DNA from: a virus
Direction: 5' to 3' (one strand)
Length of the DNA stretch: 23,332 bases
Virus record (IMG/VR): IMGVR_UViG_3300032116_001337
Coordinates: 1 to 23,332 of that record
Shown here: one piece after another, positions 1 through 4,841 of the stretch
How the letters are laid out: each line of letters begins with the position of its first letter
How positions within the stretch are numbered: the first letter of the stretch is position 1
The notes under the pieces: generated by a model
The model's database searches: none
What the model was told of the DNA's origin: nothing
What the model saw: the letters and a program-made list of their open reading frames with translations, nothing else
Position numbers and translations under genes: made by a program

Positions 1-152
1 ATTTCTTGAAGGTCTGCTAAGGTTCGTTCCATTGAATCTATTATGTCTTTTCGATTAGGGTGGTTCGTCTTTATCTCTTCTAAACTTATTTTAACTTTTA
101 AGAAAGTAGTTTGTATTCCTACTTTGGCACTTATAATATTCAATTCATCCAT
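1..152 (-). CDS. Hypothetical protein, N-terminal part (cut by window edge)
   Basis: The frame opens with an ATG at 152-150 and stays open for 50 codons to the edge of the window, so only the N-terminus is seen. It begins MDELNIISAKVGIQ and is rich in Lys, Glu and Ile, consistent with a helical cytoplasmic protein. A second ATG two bases upstream is out of frame. The gene follows the PAPS-reductase-like gene by 26 nt, and one copy of the repeated motif AAAACACGAA lies three bases before the start codon. I do not recognise the family. Its position suggests the replication or early transcription unit. Confidence 0.6.
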   Translation of the reverse strand, partial: MDELNIISAKVGIQTTFLKVKISLEEIKTNHPNRKDIIDSMERTLADLQE

Positions 153-178
153 TTATTCGTGTTTTTGCTTGTTATAAT

Positions 179-1027
179 TTACATTCCACAATATCCTGAA
201 TCGCATTCATTAAAATCATCGTCAAATAATTCTAATTGCGTTCTATAGCTTTTAATTTTTTCATATGTAATTCCACTTTTAAACGTGCATCCGTTTTTCT
301 TTTCCATTTCAATAAACCAATTAAACTGCTTTTCGGCTTTGTTACTCATATGTTTAAGCATTAATTCGCTTCGGTGAAAACAACCTACGCAGTTATTTTG
401 ATATGCAAATCTAACAGGTTTATCTTTCCAGTAGTTTTCTATTGTGTCTTTAAATATAGCGTCATTAATTAAAGGGAAAGTAGTCTTTCGGTATGGTAAT
501 TCTTTCCATTTATTGCGTCCGTTTTTTATTCCAACCTTAAATTTAAAACTTTCTATCCCATCAATAGCACGTTCACTCATTGTTTTTGCTCTGCTCATTT
601 CATTTGCTCTAAAACCTATTCGCATTTCTATTGGTAGTTCCGTATTTTCGTAGCACCATTGTGCAATTGGTTTAACTTTCATGTCCATAGTGCAGTAACG
701 TGTCATTTGATTAGGTAAATAATTTTTACCATTTGCCATTTTATAACTTGCTATAACTTCTTCAAACGTGTTTTCGCTTATCCATACTATTTCTTGACCT
801 ATAAACTGCTCTAAATCTAACATCGTATAAATTATAGTATCTTCTTCTAAAGTTCCTATAAATTCAGTTCCGATTTTATCGCTTACGATTTGTCTAATTT
901 TCGCATCAGGGAATAAACAATTTGTATCATTTGTTCTTACAAGTGAAAATATGTTATAATCAGCAGGATAATTTGCAGCTATATAACTCGATGTTTTACC
1001 ACCACTTAAACTGTTAACTGTTTTCAT
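179..1027 (-). CDS. PAPS-reductase / DndC-like PP-loop protein
   Basis: A 282-residue protein with an N-terminal PP-loop, SLSGGKTSS at residues 6-14, the ATP-pyrophosphatase signature of the adenine-nucleotide alpha-hydrolase fold used by PAPS reductases and DndC-like enzymes. Cysteines fall at about 112 (RYCT), 213 and 216 (CVGCFHR), 247, 275 and 280 (GYCGM). The 112/213/216 set, perhaps with a C-terminal one, could ligate an Fe-S cluster; this is inferred. Such proteins are common in phages but their substrate is mostly unknown. Sulfur metabolism, nucleic-acid thiolation and phosphorothioate-like modification are all possible. It starts 2 nt after the helicase-like gene ends, so it is probably co-transcribed with the replication genes. 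No DndD/E or modification partners are visible here. Confidence 0.8.
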   Translation of the reverse strand: MKTVNSLSGGKTSSYIAANYPADYNIFSLVRTNDTNCLFPDAKIRQIVSDKIGTEFIGTLEEDTIIYTMLDLEQFIGQEIVWISENTFEEVIASYKMANGKNYLPNQMTRYCTMDMKVKPIAQWCYENTELPIEMRIGFRANEMSRAKTMSERAIDGIESFKFKVGIKNGRNKWKELPYRKTTFPLINDAIFKDTIENYWKDKPVRFAYQNNCVGCFHRSELMLKHMSNKAEKQFNWFIEMEKKNGCTFKSGITYEKIKSYRTQLELFDDDFNECDSGYCGM

Positions 1028-1029
1028 AA

Positions 1030-1974
1030 TTAAAAAGGGGATTGTTTAAGTTTTTCACTAAACGAAATTAATTCTTTTCCATTAACTATGTCAGGTTCGA
1101 TTAAAGGAAGTTGTTTAGGTTTTATTGGTTCGTATTTTCGTAATGGGTCAACTGAATTAATCTTGAACCCTAATCCGTTATTAAATTCACATAGTACTGG
1201 TTCATCTAATCTTGTATGCATTCCGCCAGTATCCATGTCTTTAATCTTTTCTACGTTAACCATAGTATAATATTTCATTGTTTCGTGTTTTATTAGCCTA
1301 TGAATTACAAACATATCGTCGCACCTATTTAAAAAAGCCTTACCGCCCTCGATATGGTCTTTTAATGGTGGTTTAAGATGTCCTTTCCATTGATGATTTT
1401 CAGGATATAAGTTACCGCTCCTACCACTTTCGCTATTTGGGTGCGTGTTTATGTAAATTGACATTCCAGATTCATTAACAAATTGCCTTGCCTGATTTAA
1501 AAATTGATAGTTTCCTTCAAATGTCATAGGTCGGTCAAGACCTGTAAAAGGGTCAATTAACCCGGCATCGCATTCGCTTTCTTTAAACAGCTTTAAAATA
1601 TCCGCAGGTGTATAAAGTTTATCGTTTGGTATAAAATCAAAATACTGCTCCAAAAATGTAGCGGTGCTTAATATCTTTTTATCGTCAATTTCTGAAAACT
1701 TTTGTCCTAAATACATTTGAATCATATCACGTAAGATTTGTCCTTTTTGGTTTTCGCCACTCCAAATACAAAATCTTAATTCGTGTTTTACTGCCAACGT
1801 TAAAAAATACCAATTAATCCAGTAAGTTTTACCTACGTTATCATGTCCTAAAATAATATTTAGCTGTTTACGTTTAAACCTAAGGTGTTCATCTAAGAAA
1901 CAATCTATTCCGTAACCCTTTTTTATTTTGCCGTGTTTATAATCAAGCAAGTATTGAACCGCATCGCCTTTCAT
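1030..1974 (-). CDS. RecA-fold ATPase, DnaB/RepA-like replicative helicase candidate
   Basis: A 314-residue protein with a Walker A motif GHDNVGKT at residues 43-50, a Walker B-like LIDPF with acidic residue D141, and a strand ending in YINTHPN (about 174-180) like the region after Walker B in RecA-fold helicases. The overall pattern matches the monodomain RepA/DnaB-type ATPases of phages that unwind DNA at the replication fork. There is no DnaB N-terminal helical domain, so it is shorter than bacterial DnaB. The start ATG overlaps the stop of the upstream replication-initiator-like gene by 4 nt (ATGA), supporting translational coupling and a shared replication role. A RecA-type recombinase or AAA clamp role is less likely. 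The C-terminal 40 residues are basic and proline-rich. Confidence 0.75.
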   Translation of the reverse strand: MKGDAVQYLLDYKHGKIKKGYGIDCFLDEHLRFKRKQLNIILGHDNVGKTYWINWYFLTLAVKHELRFCIWSGENQKGQILRDMIQMYLGQKFSEIDDKKILSTATFLEQYFDFIPNDKLYTPADILKLFKESECDAGLIDPFTGLDRPMTFEGNYQFLNQARQFVNESGMSIYINTHPNSESGRSGNLYPENHQWKGHLKPPLKDHIEGGKAFLNRCDDMFVIHRLIKHETMKYYTMVNVEKIKDMDTGGMHTRLDEPVLCEFNNGLGFKINSVDPLRKYEPIKPKQLPLIEPDIVNGKELISFSEKLKQSPF

Positions 1975-2552
1975 AATCCTAATTGTTTGTTAACGTATTC
2001 TACTAATGGGTCAATTATTGTAATTTCATTTTGTTTTTCATTACGTTTTAACCAATTTTTAGCTGTCAAATATAAAGAACTAAATTTTTTATTTTGAGAA
2101 TAATTTTCAATTTGGTCTAAAATATCATCAATTTGCTGTTTAGTATAATCAATGCATAACTTATTAAATTCTTCAACTGAAATAGATAAATGTTTAAACC
2201 TCCTATATATATATTTATCTTTACTTTTATCTTTATTATTTACTCTAAGGGTATCTTCAAGGGAATCTTGTAGGGGGTCTTCAAGGGTATCAATGTTAAC
2301 TTGTTGTTTTTCAATACGTTTCAACGCACCTTGTTTACCAAATTCTTTAGCTTGAATTACGATGTTCATCGTCTTTTTGTAATTATCAAAATATTTTTTT
2401 ACAATTTTCTTCTTAATTGTAATTTCATTACCCTGATAATACTCGGTAACTGCATAAAGCCATAACGAATAATCCGATACATTATCAAAAAATTCTTTGG
2501 CATAAATAAGGTCTTCGATGTTAACCTTAATAAATTCTTTTTTGTTTGTCAT
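1971..2552 (-). CDS. Replication initiator / helicase-loader-like protein
   Basis: A 193-residue, Lys-rich protein. Residues 1-80 look like a winged-helix-type N-terminal region, with YSLWLYAVTEYY and IVKKYFDNYKKTMN. A low-complexity acidic and polar linker (about 88-113) follows. The C-terminal region of about 60 residues has the pattern (FNKLCIDYTKQQIDDIL, then SLYLTAKNWLKRN) seen in phage replisome-organiser and DnaD-like proteins. It is followed directly by the helicase-like gene with a 4-nt overlap, the usual initiator-then-helicase pairing. The start ATG is preceded by AAGG nine bases upstream, and that AAGGCAG copy also matches an element in the structured leader. Function is inferred from the C-terminal pattern and neighbourhood, so confidence is moderate. 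Confidence 0.6.
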   Translation of the reverse strand: MTNKKEFIKVNIEDLIYAKEFFDNVSDYSLWLYAVTEYYQGNEITIKKKIVKKYFDNYKKTMNIVIQAKEFGKQGALKRIEKQQVNIDTLEDPLQDSLEDTLRVNNKDKSKDKYIYRRFKHLSISVEEFNKLCIDYTKQQIDDILDQIENYSQNKKFSSLYLTAKNWLKRNEKQNEITIIDPLVEYVNKQLGL

Positions 2553-2565
2553 TTTTTACTGCCTT

Positions 2566-2616
2566 AAAAAAAAAGCCCTATCAGTGTTCACGAGGCAGCG
2601 TTACTAACCAATAGGG
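2566..2616 (-). terminator. Intrinsic terminator in leader of the replication gene
   Basis: On the minus strand CCCTAT (2616-2611) pairs with ATAGGG (2581-2576), followed by C and nine T residues (2574-2566). The 29-nt inner loop contains a smaller hairpin. The 3' end lies only 14 nt before the ATG of the replication-initiator-like gene. It therefore either ends a small RNA or attenuates that gene. Confidence 0.7.
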
Positions 2617-2650
2617 ACTTCAATAATGTCTCTTCGGGACTGCCTTCCCA
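2566..2650 (-). ncRNA. Structured leader or small RNA with two complementary hairpin loops
   Basis: The 119-nt gap between the 38-residue gene and the replication gene holds a TATATTTG box at 2662-2655, then an RNA expected to start near 2650. Hairpin 1 is GGGA/TCCC (2649-2646 with 2639-2636) with hexaloop AGGCAG (2645-2640). Hairpin 2, inside the terminator, is ACG/CGT (2601-2599 with 2592-2590) with hexaloop CTGCCT (2598-2593). The two loops are exactly complementary. A second AGGCAG lies at 2564-2559, in the probable ribosome-binding region of the downstream gene. GGGA can also pair with TCCC at 2617-2614, within the terminator's 5' arm. Either an attenuator or a free small RNA fits. The stems are short, so the structure is only a prediction by eye. 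Confidence 0.45.
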
Positions 2651-2654
2651 ATCG

Positions 2655-2662
2655 CAAATATA
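2655..2662 (-). promoter_or_regulatory. Bacteroidetes-type promoter -7 box (TATATTTG)
   Basis: TATATTTGCGAT on the minus strand matches the TAnnTTTG -7 consensus of the Bacteroidetes primary sigma factor. No clear -33 TTG is present; TTTC at 2687-2684 is the nearest weak match. The box sits 5 nt before a compact structured region and 100 nt before the replication gene, which supports a real start site. Confidence 0.55.
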
Positions 2663-2671
2663 AAAAATATT

Positions 2672-2788
2672 TTAATCTAATTCGAAATTTTTGTAAAAAT
2701 TATTTGATATGTTTATTCGAACCCTCCATCGCTTTATTTTACGATAGTCAATCTTTTGCTTACCATTATATAATACAAGAACTTTCAT
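2672..2788 (-). CDS. Tiny hypothetical protein (38 aa)
   Basis: ATG at 2788-2786 overlaps the stop of the preceding 62-residue gene by 4 nt (ATGA). It reads MKVLVLYNGKQKIDYRKIKR onward and ends NFELD with TAA at 2674-2672. The protein is basic in its middle (KIKRWRVR) and may adopt a short beta or beta-alpha fold. It is the last of five tiny genes linked by identical 4-nt overlaps, which is the main support for it being translated. No family is recognised. The promoter for the replication leader follows directly. Confidence 0.5.
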   Translation of the reverse strand: MKVLVLYNGKQKIDYRKIKRWRVRINISNNFYKNFELD

Positions 2789-2973
2789 AACTTTTCAATT
2801 TCGGTTATAACTTCTTTTAAAAACTTAATTCGTGTTAATGTAAGGGTTTCCTGAATACGTTGATGACAAGTAAAGATAGCGCAGTTACGTGCCGTCTTAT
2901 AGTCTTTAATATGCAGTCCTACATAGAATTTATCTACTAATTCAACAGCGAACTTTTTAGGGTCTTGGTTCAT
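2785..2973 (-). CDS. Hypothetical protein (62 aa)
   Basis: The protein runs MNQDPKKFAVELVDKFYVGL and onward, and is predicted mostly helical with two cysteines (CAIFTCHQR, about residues 31-36). It looks like a type of small protein found beside replication genes in Flavobacterium-type phages, but its function is unknown to me. Its start overlaps the previous gene by 4 nt and its stop overlaps the next by 4 nt. It is therefore part of a translationally coupled chain driven from the promoter near 3525. The two cysteines with a nearby His could bind metal, but no complete motif is seen. Confidence 0.65.
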   Translation of the reverse strand: MNQDPKKFAVELVDKFYVGLHIKDYKTARNCAIFTCHQRIQETLTLTRIKFLKEVITEIEKL

Positions 2974-3185
2974 ACGTTTGATTTTATAATTATTTCGTTA
3001 TGATTAATTACTTTAAAGCTACGCATTCTTTCGTATTTCTGCATAAACTGAAGATTCATTTTATCGTAAACATCCTCGTGATATTCCTTACCTTGTAAAA
3101 TCAATTCCTTTAAACGTTCTATTTGCTGCAATAAGACGGATTCATTTGTCCATTCAAATACTGCTGTAACTTCTTTAGCCTTCAT
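2970..3185 (-). CDS. Hypothetical helical protein (71 aa)
   Basis: A 71-residue protein. Residues 12-45 form a likely amphipathic or coiled-coil helix (NESVLLQQIERLKELILQGK), with a basic and hydrophobic beta-like end (RSFKVINHNEIIIKSNV). It contains no cysteine and no membrane segment. Both ends are joined to neighbours by 4-nt ATGA overlaps. No family is recognised. Location in a cassette of tiny genes next to replication functions suggests an early accessory role such as a host-interaction protein, but this is only contextual. Confidence 0.65.
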   Translation of the reverse strand: MKAKEVTAVFEWTNESVLLQQIERLKELILQGKEYHEDVYDKMNLQFMQKYERMRSFKVINHNEIIIKSNV

Positions 3186-3352
3186 ATTCTTATCATATTA
3201 TTGTTTTCATCAAATCTAACATTATATGCCTTAGCCTGACAAACCCTTAAATAATGCTCCATATTAAATCTACCTAAGTTCTTTTTCTTTTGATCGTGCC
3301 AATAGTTGATTATTTCAAGAAATGTTGGCTTCGTGTTTTTCTTCGTTCTCAT
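3182..3352 (-). CDS. Small basic hypothetical protein (56 aa)
   Basis: ATG at 3352-3350 overlaps the TGA of the upstream 48-residue gene by 4 nt, and the stop TGA at 3184-3182 overlaps the next ATG by 4 nt. The protein begins MRTKKNTKPTFLEIINYWHD and continues with KKKNLGRFN. It is strongly basic with a short acidic and Asn-rich end. The basic N-terminus could contact nucleic acid, which is inference only. One copy of the repeated AAAACACGAA motif lies inside it, read as Lys-Asn-Thr-Lys. No family is recognised. Confidence 0.55.
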   Translation of the reverse strand: MRTKKNTKPTFLEIINYWHDQKKKNLGRFNMEHYLRVCQAKAYNVRFDENNNMIRI

Positions 3353-3495
3353 CGCATAAAAATTAAAAGTGAATACAATGCACCAATGATAGCAAAAACT
3401 ATCACAGGAAAGGCTAAAAACGACCTTAAAACGTCTTTATGCTCATCGTTTGCAGGTGTAACTTGGTCTAACAAGTCGTAAATGTGTTTTTTCAT
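3349..3495 (-). CDS. Small single-pass membrane protein (48 aa)
   Basis: ATG at 3495-3493 follows a TATATTTG promoter box by 25 nt. The N-terminal 25 residues are soluble and charged (MKKHIYDLLDQVTP, then NDEHKDVLRS). Residues 26-46 form one continuous hydrophobic helix (FLAFPVIVFAIIGALYSLLI), ending FMR and TGA. That is a clear single transmembrane segment with a cytoplasmic N-terminus likely. It is the first gene of the five-gene chain. A holin or antiholin role is possible because the lysis cassette ends 161 nt upstream, but it lies in a different transcription unit after a terminator. An early membrane-targeted protein, for instance for exclusion of other phages, fits equally well. Confidence 0.6.
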   Translation of the reverse strand: MKKHIYDLLDQVTPANDEHKDVLRSFLAFPVIVFAIIGALYSLLIFMR

Positions 3496-3520
3496 AACTT
3501 AAATATTTAATTGTTTTGAG

Positions 3521-3528
3521 CAAATATA
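3521..3528 (-). promoter_or_regulatory. Bacteroidetes-type promoter -7 box (TATATTTG)
   Basis: TAGTATATTTGC on the minus strand is identical over 12 bases to the box at 3655-3648. It lies in an AT-rich, gene-free stretch between a terminator and the five-gene chain, 25 nt before that chain's first ATG. No good -33 TTG is found at the usual spacing. Confidence 0.55.
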
Positions 3529-3575
3529 CTATACTTTTTAATATAAGGTTACATTTTTAACAAATATTTTTTTGG

Positions 3576-3607
3576 GAAAATAAAAAACCCCTACCGAAGT
3601 AAGGGTT
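3576..3607 (-). terminator. Strong intrinsic terminator with UUCG tetraloop
   Basis: On the minus strand AACCCTTAC (3607-3599), loop TTCG (3598-3595) and GTAGGGGTT (3594-3586) form a 9-bp stem with one G-U pair, closed by C-G around the very stable UUCG loop. It is followed by TTTTATTTT. It ends the late (structural and lysis) unit. Confidence 0.9.
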
Positions 3608-3642
3608 CTCGTTAACAATTAAACTATGATTATGAAAAAAGT
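3576..3642 (-). ncRNA. Candidate short RNA between a promoter and a terminator
   Basis: A near-consensus promoter (TTTG, 18 nt, TATATTTG at 3677-3648) points into a 40-nt stretch without a reasonable minus-strand ORF, then directly into the UUCG terminator. The expected transcript is about 65 nt, U- and A-rich, with the 7-mer CGAGAAC twice (3647-3641 and 3611-3605). The first copy straddles the expected start site. It could be a small regulatory RNA. Alternatively the promoter relies on read-through to the tiny-gene chain beyond. No expression evidence exists here. Confidence 0.35.
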
Positions 3643-3647
3643 TCTCG

Positions 3648-3677
3648 CAAATATACTACTTTAATCGTCGTAACAAA
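3648..3677 (-). promoter_or_regulatory. Near-consensus Bacteroidetes promoter (TTTG-N18-TATATTTG)
   Basis: TTTG at 3677-3674 and TATATTTG at 3655-3648 are separated by 18 nt, close to the Bacteroidetes sigma-A layout of a -33 TTTG and a -7 TAnnTTTG. The -33 element overlaps the last codons of the 73-residue gene. It is the best promoter match I found in the window. Confidence 0.6.
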
Positions 3678-3877
3678 ATCTTTTTAACGATATTACCAAC
3701 AATTTTAAAAAGACCGCCTTGAGAGTCGACTTTCACCTCTACTTTATCAGCGGTCTTGTCAACAGTTACATCTATGTTTTTAGAATCGTAATCTACTTTT
3801 AACTCTCCGTCTTTGCGTTCAACCTTAACGTCTATGTTTTCGGTGTCTACTTCTACTTTTAAATTTTTCTTTGCCAT
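3656..3877 (-). CDS. Small protein with beta-repeat body and cationic amphipathic tail; possible lysis factor
   Basis: A 73-residue protein. Residues 1-52 alternate charged and hydrophobic residues in a repeating pattern (LKVEVDTENIDVKVE, LKVDYDSKNIDVTVD, KVEVKVDS), suggesting three beta repeats. Residues 54-73 (GGLFKIVGNIVKKILLRRLK) form a cationic amphipathic helix like those of membrane-active peptides. It directly follows the endolysin with a TAATG stop-start overlap and ends the late unit. Together these suggest a membrane-disrupting or spanin-like helper in lysis. No signal peptide or lipobox is present, so it is not a classical spanin. Function is inferred. Confidence 0.7.
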   Translation of the reverse strand: MAKKNLKVEVDTENIDVKVERKDGELKVDYDSKNIDVTVDKTADKVEVKVDSQGGLFKIVGNIVKKILLRRLK

Positions 3878-4395
3878 TATGCTTCATTTGTTGTTATTAC
3901 TCCTTTTGGCTCTAAATAAACTTTACGAACGTTTGCAGGTTGAGCCACTTTCCATGCTGTTCTACGTGCTTGATTTAATCTATTCTTAGCGATGCGTGAA
4001 ACGCTTACTGAATTGTTTTGATTACCACCTAAAACATGATAGTGAGTATTATCCTCACCTACATAAATTCCTACGTGTCCACCGCCATTTCTTTTGAATG
4101 TAAGAACATCACCCAACATTGGTTCGGTTACTTTAGTTCCCCAATTTGACCATGACAACGCCCATAATGGCTTAGAAACTACGTCTAATGCTGCCATCTT
4201 ACAACAATAAGCTATAAACAAACCGCACCACGGAATTTCATCTGACTTATAAATCTTTTCAAGTCCGACCTCTTTTGCCCAATTCATGATAATTGGATTG
4301 TGAGTTCCACCAACAAATTCCCTAACGCCTATTTGTTTAATGGCTTGAATTAATACTCTTGGAGCTGTTTCTTTTTTTAACCAGTCGTAACTCAT
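3877..4395 (-). CDS. Endolysin, CHAP/NlpC-P60-like amidase or peptidase
   Basis: A 172-residue protein of the TIGR02594-type phage lysin family with a papain-like Cys/His fold. The probable catalytic Cys57 sits in EIPWCGLFIAYC, His107 in GGGHVGIYVGED, and an Asn/Gln-containing strand follows (VLGGNQNN, about 121-128). Such enzymes cut peptide or amide bonds in peptidoglycan at the end of infection. No signal peptide or SAR helix is visible, so export should need a holin. The holin-like gene is immediately upstream with a 4-nt overlap, and the amphipathic 73-residue protein is immediately downstream. Cell-wall-binding repeats are absent, as usual for lysins of Gram-negative hosts. A structural tail-lysin role is less likely because of the cassette context. 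Confidence 0.85.
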   Translation of the reverse strand: MSYDWLKKETAPRVLIQAIKQIGVREFVGGTHNPIIMNWAKEVGLEKIYKSDEIPWCGLFIAYCCKMAALDVVSKPLWALSWSNWGTKVTEPMLGDVLTFKRNGGGHVGIYVGEDNTHYHVLGGNQNNSVSVSRIAKNRLNQARRTAWKVAQPANVRKVYLEPKGVITTNEA

Positions 4396-4607
4396 TCTTC
4401 GTTTAATTCGTCTTTTGGTATTATAGCGACAACTGATGTATCTTTAATTTCTTTAGTTGCTGAAGAAGTTTTATCTTTTCCATAACAATCATAAAGACGC
4501 GCTTTTAAATCTTGTACATCTGAATGTGTATACCATAACCATAACGCAAGTACTCCAGTAGCGCCTTGCTTTTTAATAATATCTAAGATTTGTGTAACAG
4601 GTATCAT
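4392..4607 (-). CDS. Holin-like single-TM protein
   Basis: A 71-residue protein with a short N-terminal amphipathic segment (MIPVTQILDIIKKQG), one hydrophobic stretch (GATGVLALWLWY, about 15-26), and a charged stretch DVQDLKARLYDCYGKDK, resembling BhlA/UviB-type small holins. It lies upstream of and overlaps the endolysin by 4 nt (ATGA), the expected holin-endolysin arrangement. The membrane segment is short for a TM helix, about 18 residues at most including flanks. An alternative is a membrane-anchored tail accessory protein. Likely role: timing and opening of the cytoplasmic membrane for endolysin release. Confidence 0.65.
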   Translation of the reverse strand: MIPVTQILDIIKKQGATGVLALWLWYTHSDVQDLKARLYDCYGKDKTSSATKEIKDTSVVAIIPKDELNEE

Positions 4608-4612
4608 TTAAA

Positions 4613-4840
4613 TTAATTTTCTATTGGTGGAAATGGTGAAGGCTTAGGCTCAAATGGACTTAATGGAATATCTAATAAATATGCATATTCAGTTGGCTTA
4701 ATATCTGCCTCATCTGATTCACTTAAGAATAAAAAATATACATCATTAATATCCTGAACAAAATTAAAGAATGTATCAGCATCAAAGAATACACCTTGTA
4801 AATCTTGTGCTTGTTCATTTGTTACTATTCTACCTTCCAT
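4613..4840 (-). CDS. Hypothetical acidic protein (75 aa)
   Basis: A 75-residue acidic protein rich in Asp, Glu, Phe and Pro. The N-terminus MEGRIVTNEQAQDLQGVFFD is followed by DADTFFNFVQDINDVYFLFL and a proline-rich end (PLSPFEPKPSPFPPIEN). It starts 1 nt after the Ig-domain tail protein stops. No family is recognised. Its position directly after a putative adhesin suggests a tail-fibre-associated or fibre-assembly protein, but nothing in the sequence proves that. Confidence 0.65.
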   Translation of the reverse strand: MEGRIVTNEQAQDLQGVFFDADTFFNFVQDINDVYFLFLSESDEADIKPTEYAYLLDIPLSPFEPKPSPFPPIEN

Positions 4841-4841
4841 T

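Noticed and set aside
444-653. Short plus-strand frames across the window (for example 444-653, 1088-1270, 2152-2355, 3290-3481, 8358-8567, 9280-9513, 13815-14024)
   Set aside because: All lie opposite well-supported minus-strand genes and show shadow-like composition. No plus-strand transcription signals were found.
3490-3585. AT-rich gap as a replication origin
   Set aside because: The AT richness is explained by a promoter and a terminator tail. No iterons or repeated initiator boxes are visible.
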